Source: Methylobacterium mesophilicum SR1.6/6 (lineage in GTDB: Bacteria; Pseudomonadota; Alphaproteobacteria; Rhizobiales; Beijerinckiaceae). From it: a stretch of 64,000 nt of DNA. The translations under genes were made by a program, and so were the position numbers. The notes beneath the pieces were generated by a model. It had not been told where the DNA came from. It saw nothing but the letters and a program-made list of their open reading frames with translations, and made no database searches. Positions 56,245-64,000 of this stretch are shown piece after piece. The stretch spans positions 4,483,447-4,547,446 of the forward strand of contig NZ_CP043538.1 in the NCBI RefSeq assembly GCF_000364445.2. Direction: 5' to 3'. Every line of letters starts with the position of its first letter. Within the stretch, counting starts at the first letter, position 1.

Positions 56245-57570
56245 TCAGTTGGCCGCGATGGCGTAGCGTGTCCGCAGGCGCAGGCCGAACACCGCCATCA
56301 TGAACATGCAGCAGGTGGCGTTGTTGCCGTTGTACAGGACCGTCTCGAAGGAGGCTGAGACGAGGCCGAGGAACCACAGGCGCAGGAACAGCAGCGTCTC
56401 GGCGTCGAGCCGGGTGCCGCCCGCCGCGCGCTGGAGGTCGCGGACCGGCGCCAGCACGAAGGCCACGACGGTGAGGGCGAGGAACGGGAAGCCGCCGATC
56501 AGCGCCGTGTCGAGATAGGCGTTGTGCGAGTGGTTGGCGCTGTTCACCCAGGTCAGCTCCTCGGAGCCGCCGTACATGGTGCGCTCGGTCATCCAGAACG
56601 CGCCGATCCCCCATCCGCGCCAGGGGCGGACGAAGATGTTGTCGATGGCGAATTGCCAGATCTCGCTGCGCCCCGTGAAGGTCGCGTCGGTGAGGAGCAC
56701 CCCGACGGCGTCCCGGATCGGCGCCACCAGGACGGAACCGATCGAGATCAGCGAGAACCCGATCACCGGGCCGAGAAGCAGAAGCGACCGGGCGAAGCCG
56801 CCGGTGAAGACCTGACAGAGGCCCGTGACGGCGAGGATCACCGGCAGGAGGGCGATCGCGGTCTTCGAGCCGCTCGCCACCAGGAAGCCGGCGGCCAGGA
56901 GCACGATGGTCCAGCCGAGCACGCGGCTGGCCGCGGTGGCGACGTACAGGCCGACGATCACCAGGATGACCATGGCGGCACCGGCCTCGTTCTTCTGCGG
57001 AAAGATCCCGCGCCAGAGGCCGGGATGGCTCGGATCGGAATTGACGTCGAAGGCCGAGTGGATCGCGAGGTTCGGCACCAGGGCCACCGCGAGATAGGAT
57101 GCGATCAGGATCACCAGGGCCGCGCCCGCGAGGGTCAGGGCGAGCTGCCGGGGCGAGCGCGCGACGATCAGAACGCCGGCCGACAGCCCGGCGGCGATCG
57201 CCAGCAGGGTCAGCCGCCGCAGCGACAGGCTCGGCTCGATCGACAGCAGCGCGGTGAGCGCGAGCCAGAGGCCGCACGCCATCAGCGGCCAAGTCGCGAG
57301 GGAACGCAGGTGGCGGATCCCGATCCGGTGGATGGCCCAGGCCATCACGCCACCCGTCACGAGGAAGAGCAGCTGCGTCAGCGCGCTGCCGTCCTCGGCC
57401 GCCGCGAGGGACGACCGGTCCGCCAGATCCACGAGCCACAGGTGGTTCCAGAGCAGGACGAAGACGGCGCCGTTGAGGAGTACCCGCACGACGTCCGGCA
57501 CGTCGCGGCCGGCGATGCCGCGCTGCCGCCCGTCGGCCGGAACCCCGATCGCCGCGTCCGCAGAAGCCAT
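56245..57570 (-). CDS. O-antigen ligase/polymerase-like membrane protein
   Basis: 441 residues with about ten hydrophobic segments (VRVLLNGAVFVLLWNHLWLV, LTLLAIAAGLSAGVLIVA, WTIVLLAAGFLVASGSKTA, FPFLALTVVAFVLAPV). GIFPQKNEAGAAM and ANHSHNAYLDTALIGGFPFL are the periplasmic-loop motifs of the WaaL/Wzy/ExoQ family. It probably ligates or polymerises a surface polysaccharide. No other polysaccharide gene adjoins it, so it may be an orphan. Confidence 0.85.
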   Translation of the reverse strand: MASADAAIGVPADGRQRGIAGRDVPDVVRVLLNGAVFVLLWNHLWLVDLADRSSLAAAEDGSALTQLLFLVTGGVMAWAIHRIGIRHLRSLATWPLMACGLWLALTALLSIEPSLSLRRLTLLAIAAGLSAGVLIVARSPRQLALTLAGAALVILIASYLAVALVPNLAIHSAFDVNSDPSHPGLWRGIFPQKNEAGAAMVILVIVGLYVATAASRVLGWTIVLLAAGFLVASGSKTAIALLPVILAVTGLCQVFTGGFARSLLLLGPVIGFSLISIGSVLVAPIRDAVGVLLTDATFTGRSEIWQFAIDNIFVRPWRGWGIGAFWMTERTMYGGSEELTWVNSANHSHNAYLDTALIGGFPFLALTVVAFVLAPVRDLQRAAGGTRLDAETLLFLRLWFLGLVSASFETVLYNGNNATCCMFMMAVFGLRLRTRYAIAAN

Positions 57571-57689
57571 GTCGTCCCACCGCGAGGGCCGCGCCGTGCG
57601 GCCTGCCTCATACTAGCGGCAGGCAGCCCTGGGGCGATGGCAAACTGACGTGTGCCCCGATCAATCGCGCGATAACCTTGATGCGCCGC

Positions 57690-58591
57690 TCAGCGCCGCA
57701 TCGTGTACTGCGAGCGGCCGGCCGATTGCCGCATCAGGAAGGCGGCCATCTCGGCGAGTTCCGGCGCCTTCGACCGGAAGGTGACCGACAGGGCAAGCAG
57801 CGTGTCCTTGTGGTCGAGCCCCGCGTAGATCCGCTCCTGCACGGGCACGTGCTCAGCCCGCAGCCTGGCGGCGAGGCTGACCGTGTGGCGCGGCTTCACC
57901 ACCGTGTCGGCCTCGCCGGTCGCCAGGAAGGCCGGCGGCGACAGCGGGCCGACGAAGCTCCCCGGCTGCGTGGCGGGCAGATCGGGCGCCTGCCCGAAAA
58001 CCTTGGTGGTGGTGTCCTGGTCGAGCGGCAGGAAATCGTAGGGGCCGGACAGGCCCGCCACGGCTTTGATCACCTTGGGATCGACTCCGACGGCCGTGAG
58101 GTAACGGGGATCCAGGCCGAGCATCACGGCGTTGTAGGCGCCGGCCGAGTGGCCGGCGAGCACGATCCGGCGCGGATCGCCACCATAGCCGGCGATGTTC
58201 TCCCGCACCCAGGCCACGGCCGCGGCCCCGTCCTCCAGAAAGCCCGGGAACGGCGCCTCCGGGAAGAGCCGGTAATCCGGGAGCACCGTGACGAAGCCTT
58301 GCGCGGCCAGGGCGTGCCCCACGAAGGCGTAGTCGTCCTTGGAGCCGCTCTGCCAGGAGCCGCCGTAGAAGAAGACGAGCACCGGCGCGTTCTCGGCCGC
58401 CGCGACGGGCACGTAGACGTCGAGGCGCCGCCGCGGCCCCTCGCCGAAGGGCTGGTCCTTCGCTGCGAGGCGCCCCCCGGATCGCGCGGGCCGATCGCGT
58501 CGAACAGGGCGAGCGGCGAGGCGGCGGTGAACCCGAAGGCGGCGAGTCCGAGGCAGAGGAGGCTGGCGAGCGCGGTGAGGAGCCGTGTCAT
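57690..58591 (-). pseudogene. secreted alpha/beta hydrolase, frameshifted at a C6 tract
   Basis: The natural start appears to be the ATG at 58591 with signal peptide MTRLLTALASLLCLGLAAFG. It reads to FDAIGPRDPGG and then runs out of frame. From the other side of the C6 tract at 58473-58478 the frame continues as LAAKDQPFGEGPRRRLDVYV. The hydrolase core follows: FFYGGSWQSG, nucleophile in GHSAGAYNA, acid in TGEADTVV and His in GLDHKDTLL. With one base corrected, the product is about 300 residues and complete. It may be a sequencing error, phase variation or true inactivation. Confidence 0.7.
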
Positions 58592-58674
58592 ATCCCATCC
58601 GGTTGTCCCGACGGGCCCATACGGCACCGCTCTCAGGGCGGATTGATGACGCTCCTGGGGCGGATCGCGGAAAA

Positions 58675-59661
58675 TCAGGTGCGCAGCACGATGCAGGCGC
58701 CGCCGACCTTGCGGATGCGGCCGCACAGGTCGTCGGCGGCCTGCCGGCTCTGCGCCGGGATGCGGATCCGGTAGAAGGCCCGGGTCCCGCGGTTGCGCAG
58801 GCGCGTCCCGATGATCATCGGTCGGACCTCGCCGATCACGCCGGCATAGCTGCTGCGGGCACGGTTGAAGCTCTGGAGGGCGAGCGCCTTCGAGAAGTTG
58901 CCGGCGAGCTGGATGCCCCACGGCGCGGCCGGGCCCTCGTTGAGGCCGAGGGCGAAGCGGTCGCCGCGGGCCGGGATGCGCAGGCTGGCGGTGACCTGCA
59001 GGCAGGTCTGCGGCGCCTCCGGCTTTGCCTCCTTCGCCTCCTTCGCGTCCTTCTCCGGTTTGGCCGGGGCGACACCCTCGGGATACTCGATCGCCTTGCC
59101 GGGTCCGGTCCGCCAATCCTCCGCCGGCACGCCCGTGATGGCGGCCACGTAGGCGCGAGTCTCGGCCGGCAGGCCGCCGTCGCCGGACAACCACTTGCTC
59201 ACCCGCGCCGCGCCGCCGTTGTAGGCCGCGGCGGCGAGACCGAGATTGCCGAACTGCCTCTTCAGGTCGGCCAGAAGGTGGGCGGCGTGCGGAATCGCCT
59301 GTTCGGGGTCGAAGGGGTCGAGGAGCCCGCGCTCCCGCGCGGTCCCCGGCATGAACTGCGCGACGCCCTGCGCGCCGGCCGGGCTGACGACGCCCACGCG
59401 AAAACTGCTCTCGCGCCAGATCAGCCGGGTCAGGAACGGCACCGGCAGGCTGCGGGCCTTCGCGGAATCGTCGATGAGGCGGCAGAGCGCCTGCTCGACG
59501 GTCTCGGTCGCGCCCTCGGACGGAACGGCCGCGGCGGGGCGCGCCGTGAACAGGAGGAGAAGCGCGAGCAGCGCGCCGAGGCGCAGGGGGGAGATAGCCA
59601 CCCCGGCGCTTGTAGCGACCTTCGGTTGCGGATCAATCCGCGCGAAAAGCCGTCGGGCCAC
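58675..59661 (-). CDS. lytic transglycosylase with C-terminal SPOR-like domain
   Basis: 328 residues from a GTG at 59661, 13 nt after the CoA-transferase stop. The signal segment is LGALLALLLLFTARPAAA. The SLT domain has catalytic Glu in LIWRESSFRVGVVSPAGAQG, then QFMPGTA and AAAAYNGGAARV. A Lys/Glu-rich linker follows. The last 75 residues (FYRIRIPAQSRQAADDLCGRI) resemble a SPOR domain. It should cut glycan strands of peptidoglycan in the periplasm. A second GTG at 59601 is possible but has a poor ribosome binding site. Confidence 0.88.
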   Translation of the reverse strand: MARRLFARIDPQPKVATSAGVAISPLRLGALLALLLLFTARPAAAVPSEGATETVEQALCRLIDDSAKARSLPVPFLTRLIWRESSFRVGVVSPAGAQGVAQFMPGTARERGLLDPFDPEQAIPHAAHLLADLKRQFGNLGLAAAAYNGGAARVSKWLSGDGGLPAETRAYVAAITGVPAEDWRTGPGKAIEYPEGVAPAKPEKDAKEAKEAKPEAPQTCLQVTASLRIPARGDRFALGLNEGPAAPWGIQLAGNFSKALALQSFNRARSSYAGVIGEVRPMIIGTRLRNRGTRAFYRIRIPAQSRQAADDLCGRIRKVGGACIVLRT

Positions 59662-59674
59662 TCAATCCCCGGTT

Positions 59675-61054
59675 TCATGACGGAGCCGGCGCATCGTCCC
59701 AGGCCGGGGCATCGGTTCCGAGCCGGCGCGCGGCCCGCGTCCAGTGCATCGGCGCGTGCGCCACCGAGACCGGCGGCCGCAGGCGCCGCGCGGCCCCCCA
59801 GAAGGTCGCTTCCACCTCGGGCGCCAGATCGGCTTTCGTCTCGGGAGCGAGCGGTCCGGCGGCCTCGGCCGGGACGGCCCCCGCGAGAAAGGCCGCCGTG
59901 CGGGCAAGGGACAGCCGGGCCCGGCCGCCAACGCCGTCCGAGAGCCGGCGCGCGAGCAGCCGCAGCACCGCCGCGGCCATCATGTAGCCGGTGGCCTGGT
60001 CGAGCGCCTGCACCGGGAGCGGCACCGGCCGGTCGGCCTGCGTCCAGTCCTGCCCCGCCGCGGCGATCCCGCAGCTCATCTGGACGAGGCTGTCGAAGCC
60101 GCGCCGCCCCGCCCAGGGACCGGACCAGCCGTAGGCGTCGAGACAGACCTCGACGAGGCCGGGGGACTGCCTCTCCCGCGCCGCCTCTCCGTAGCCGAGC
60201 CCGTCGAGCGCACCGGGACGATAGCCGTGGACCAGCACGTCCGCGCCGGCGAGCAGCTCCTCGAAGACCGCCCGGTCCGCCGCCCGGCGCAGGTCGAGCC
60301 GGGCGCAGGTCTTGCCCAACGTCATCTCCGGCTCGAGCGGGGCCTCGTCCCAATCGGGCGGATCGATCCGCAGCACGTCCGCGCCGAACCCCGCGAGGAA
60401 GCGGGTCGCCACCGGCCCGGCGAGGACCCGCGTCAGGTCGAGCACCCGCAGGTTCGCGAGGGGTCGTCCGGCCCGGGGGCTCCAGCGCGAAGGCGACCGG
60501 CCGGCAACGGGCTGGAGTGCCACCAGCGGCTCCGGGGCCACGGCATGCCCCGCCGGATGCGCCATCCATTCGGCGAGTCCGCGCATCTCGGCCGCGCAGC
60601 CGCCCTCCGTGAGGATCGCCGCCTCCAGCTCGGCCTTGTCCCAGCCCGCCACCGCCCGCGCAATCCCGGCGCGATCCGTCTGGGTGCCGAGCACCCGCTC
60701 GGCCGCCGCCCGGTGGTGCGGGGCGTTGGTGTGGAGCCGGATCCAGCCGTCCCGGGTCGGATAATCCCCCGCCACGGGGTCCCACGGCGCCGGGAGGCGC
60801 CACCCGTCCGGACGGAGCGAGGCCGCGAACCAGAAGGAGGCGAGCCGTCGGTCGACGCTCACGGAACCCGTCGCCCCCGCGACCTCCGCGAGGGCGACCC
60901 CGGCGGCGGCGATCGAGCCGGCCGCCAGGTCGGTGACCGCGAAGGCCGAGGGCAGGGCGCCGGCCCCGTCGAAGCGTAGAGACGCGAGGGCCGCGGGCGG
61001 CCCGTCGAGCGCCGCCCAGATCTCCGCGGCAAACGCTTCGCCGTGCGCGCTCAT
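59675..61054 (-). CDS. family III CoA-transferase (CaiB/BaiF) with unusual domain order
   Basis: 459 residues from the ATG at 61054 behind GAGGAGG. Residues about 1-185 resemble the small C-terminal domain of the family (YPTRDGWIRLHTN, AELEAAILTEGGCAAEMR, EWMAHPAGHAV). The usual N-terminal Rossmann start (LANLRVLDLTRVLAGPVATR, FLAGFGADVLRIDPP) appears only at about 195. The catalytic Asp is in RRGFDSLVQMSCG. The enzyme moves CoA between carboxylic acids. Substrates are unknown. Confidence 0.85.
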   Translation of the reverse strand: MSAHGEAFAAEIWAALDGPPAALASLRFDGAGALPSAFAVTDLAAGSIAAAGVALAEVAGATGSVSVDRRLASFWFAASLRPDGWRLPAPWDPVAGDYPTRDGWIRLHTNAPHHRAAAERVLGTQTDRAGIARAVAGWDKAELEAAILTEGGCAAEMRGLAEWMAHPAGHAVAPEPLVALQPVAGRSPSRWSPRAGRPLANLRVLDLTRVLAGPVATRFLAGFGADVLRIDPPDWDEAPLEPEMTLGKTCARLDLRRAADRAVFEELLAGADVLVHGYRPGALDGLGYGEAARERQSPGLVEVCLDAYGWSGPWAGRRGFDSLVQMSCGIAAAGQDWTQADRPVPLPVQALDQATGYMMAAAVLRLLARRLSDGVGGRARLSLARTAAFLAGAVPAEAAGPLAPETKADLAPEVEATFWGAARRLRPPVSVAHAPMHWTRAARRLGTDAPAWDDAPAPS

Positions 61055-61141
61055 GACGACCTCCTCACCCGACGCTCGGGTGCGCCGGTAACGTACACGA
61101 CCGCGCTCCCGGCGGCGTGATGAGGTGATCCCACTCGCTCG

Positions 61142-61253
61142 CCTCATCCTGAGGTGCCGCGGAGCGGCCTCGAAGGAGGCTTCCAGCCGGCCGCGCGATT
61201 CTTGAAGGCCTCCTTCGAGGCCTGCGCTTACGCTCCGGCACCTCAGGATGAGG
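61142..61253. repeat. 112-nt palindromic repeat, copy 2
   Basis: It is the same length as copy 1 (35910-36021) and carries the same CCTCATCCTGAGG and CCTCAGGATGAGG ends. The reverse complement of its core matches copy 1, so the two are inverted. It lies between the divergent CoA-transferase and peptide ABC genes. Confidence 0.9.
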
Positions 61254-61396
61254 GCAAGGGTTGGAAGGCTCAGGCGGGCCTGCGTCATCCGGTGTCGTGT
61301 GCTTTGGCGCGCGGATCCGAGGGGTGAGACCGATCGGGTCGCGGCGTGACCGCACGATAGACTAGGGTCCGCGCTCCGGCGCGCTATAAGGGGCCC

Positions 61397-63028
61397 ATGT
61401 CCGAAACCCAGCCGCTCCTCTCCGTCGAGGGACTGTCCGTCGCCTTCCGGTCCCGGGAGGGCGAGACGGTGGCGGTCGACGGCGTCGATTTCACCATTTG
61501 TCGGGGCGAGACCGTGGCGCTGGTGGGCGAGTCGGGATCGGGCAAGTCGGTGACGGCGCTGGCGATCCTGCGGCTCCTCGACGGCGCGGCCCGCCCGGGC
61601 GGGCGGATCCTGTTCAAGGGCCGCGACCTCGCGGGCCTGCCCGAGCGGGCGATGCGCGATGTGCGCGGCGCCGACATCACCATGGTGTTCCAGGAACCCA
61701 TGACGTCGCTCAACCCGCTCCACACGATCGAGCGGCAGATCGGCGAGGTGCTGGGCCTCCATCGGGGGCTCACCGGCAAGGCGGCCCGGCGGCGGATCCT
61801 TGAACTCTTGGACCTCGTCGGTCTGCGCGACGCGGAGCGCCGCATGGGCGCTTACCCGCACGAGCTCTCCGGCGGCCAGCGCCAACGGGTGATGATCGCC
61901 ATGGCGCTCGCCTGCGAGCCCGATCTCCTCGTCGCCGACGAGCCGACCACGGCGCTCGACGTCACCGTGCAGGCGCAGATCCTGGCCCTGCTCGCCGACC
62001 TGCAGAAGCGCCTCGGGATGGCGATGCTGTTCATCACCCACGATCTCGGCATCGTCGAGCGAATCGCCGACCGGGTCTGCGTGATGCTGAAGGGCAAGAT
62101 CGTGGAGGCGGGCGAGACCCGGTCGGTCTTCGCGAACCCGCAGCACGACTACACCCGTCGCCTGATCGCCTCGGAGCCGAAGGGCCGCGCCAACCCGGTC
62201 CCGGCCGATGCCCCGCCGCTCGTCGAGGCCGGTCCGCTCAAGGTCTGGTTCCCGCTGAAGGCGGGTTTGCTCCGACGCGTCGCCGGCCACGTCAAGGCGG
62301 TGGACGGCGTCTCCCTCCGGGTCCGCGCCGGCGAGACCGTGGGCGTCGTCGGGGAGTCCGGGTCCGGCAAGACGACGCTCGGCCTCGCCCTGCTGCGGCT
62401 GACCGGCTCGGAAGGTCCGATCGTGTTCCTGGGCAAGGCCATCGACGGCTACGGCGTGGCGCAGATGCGCCCCCTGCGCCGGGACATGCAGGTGGTCTTC
62501 CAGGATCCCTACGGCTCGCTCTCGCCGCGCATGTCGGTGGCCGACATCGTCGCCGAGGGTCTCGTGGTCCAGGGTGCCGTCCGCTCCCGGGCCGAGCGCC
62601 GCGCCGTGGTCTCGAAGGCGCTCACCGATGTCGGGCTCGATCCGGCCGCCATGGACCGCTACCCGCACGAGTTCTCCGGCGGTCAGCGCCAGCGGATCGC
62701 CATCGCGCGGGCCATGGTGCTCAACCCCCGCTTCGTCGTGCTCGACGAGCCGACCTCGGCGCTCGACCGCTCGGTCCAGGCGCAGATCGTGACGCTGCTG
62801 CGCGACCTGCAGCGCGAGCGCGGCCTCGCCTACCTGTTCATCAGCCACGACCTGAAGGTGGTTCGGGCGCTCGCCAACTATGTCGTGGTCATGCAGAACG
62901 GCCGCGTGGTCGAGGAGGGCGCCGCGGAGTCGATCTTCGCGAACCCGCAGACCGCCTATACCCGCGCCCTGTTCAAGGCCGCCTTCGCCCTCGACAGCGA
63001 CGCCCCGGCCGAGCTGGAGCCGGCCTGA
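61397..63028 (+). CDS. peptide ABC transporter, two fused ATPase domains (YejF/DppDF-like)
   Basis: 543 residues. Each half has Walker A ([24 protein letters not shown]), Q-loop ([22 protein letters not shown]), signature ([22 protein letters not shown]) and Walker B ([24 protein letters not shown]). The SLNP and C-terminal oligo/dipeptide motifs ([13 protein letters not shown]) place it with the Opp/Dpp/Yej importers. No permease or binding protein is present here, so partners must be elsewhere. Confidence 0.92.
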   Translation: MSETQPLLSVEGLSVAFRSREGETVAVDGVDFTICRGETVALVGESGSGKSVTALAILRLLDGAARPGGRILFKGRDLAGLPERAMRDVRGADITMVFQEPMTSLNPLHTIERQIGEVLGLHRGLTGKAARRRILELLDLVGLRDAERRMGAYPHELSGGQRQRVMIAMALACEPDLLVADEPTTALDVTVQAQILALLADLQKRLGMAMLFITHDLGIVERIADRVCVMLKGKIVEAGETRSVFANPQHDYTRRLIASEPKGRANPVPADAPPLVEAGPLKVWFPLKAGLLRRVAGHVKAVDGVSLRVRAGETVGVVGESGSGKTTLGLALLRLTGSEGPIVFLGKAIDGYGVAQMRPLRRDMQVVFQDPYGSLSPRMSVADIVAEGLVVQGAVRSRAERRAVVSKALTDVGLDPAAMDRYPHEFSGGQRQRIAIARAMVLNPRFVVLDEPTSALDRSVQAQIVTLLRDLQRERGLAYLFISHDLKVVRALANYVVVMQNGRVVEEGAAESIFANPQTAYTRALFKAAFALDSDAPAELEPA

Positions 63029-63030
63029 CC

Positions 63031-64000
<970 letters not shown>

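Noticed and set aside
57601..57624. Hairpin GCCTGCC-N10-GGCAGGC upstream of the O-antigen-ligase-like gene
   Set aside because: It could be an operator, but the single copy, low complexity and lack of a partner regulator give no support.
61055..62848. Extension of the CoA-transferase frame far upstream on the minus strand
   Set aside because: It is antisense to the peptide ABC gene. The ATG at 61054 has a strong GAGGAGG and starts the conserved protein.

Overview
The window is a GC-rich chromosomal segment whose gene content fits an alphaproteobacterium of the order Rhizobiales. A Methylobacterium-like genome is the best guess. The reasons are the rnpB to rsmH-ftsL-ftsI-murE-murF-mraY-murD order, a PQQ-dependent dehydrogenase, an extended UvrB, and long palindromic repeats that begin and end in CCTCATCCTGAGG/CCTCAGGATGAGG. 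This assignment is inference from gene content; no ribosomal RNA is present to confirm it.

Positions 1-5.9 kb are accessory. They hold the start of an MFS transporter beside arsC, a secreted phospholipase A2-like protein, a small Cys-rich secreted protein, a royal-jelly/yellow-family beta-propeller, an epoxide hydrolase and two small coupled ORFs. Positions 5.9-10.6 kb form a signalling block: a membrane histidine kinase, a CheY-like receiver and a receiver-class III nucleotide cyclase in one operon, divergent from a CRP-type regulator with intact cyclic-nucleotide and TGTGA-reading motifs. Positions 10.7-22.6 kb hold an envelope/secretion island: a caspase-FGE fusion that has lost the catalytic residues of both domains, a tandem DUF4399 protein, a small RTX protein with a His-rich tail, a type I secretion ABC exporter and HlyD adaptor, an M23 peptidase and several unknown proteins. 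Five 16-bp TGTGA-N6-TCACA-like sites lie only in front of genes of this island. Kinase, cyclase, CRP and secretion genes may therefore be one cAMP-controlled circuit. Decayed IS3 and IS1182 transposases mark the edges.

Positions 23.5-27.5 kb carry 3-hydroxybenzoate 4-monooxygenase (mobA) with an HSL-type hydrolase, then glyoxalase I. RNase P RNA follows at 27.56-27.96 kb and leads into half of the division/cell-wall cluster (28.4-37.4 kb). That cluster lacks mraZ and stops after murD. A 112-nt palindromic repeat sits between mraY and murD.

Positions 37.7-46.8 kb hold two chemoreceptors interleaved with a MukBEF/Wadjet-like SMC system. JetA and JetB homologues lie together behind coaBC and an FKBP gene. 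The JetC SMC homologue is separated from them by an oppositely oriented chemoreceptor gene, and no JetD nuclease gene is present. Positions 46.8-64 kb are mostly housekeeping or envelope functions: FKBP, coaBC, uppS, a winged-helix regulator with a membrane partner, uvrB, an ankyrin protein, a PQQ dehydrogenase, an O-antigen-ligase-like protein, an alpha/beta hydrolase frameshifted at a C6 tract, a lytic transglycosylase, a family III CoA-transferase with unusual domain order, a tandem-ATPase peptide ABC protein and the 5' part of deoB.
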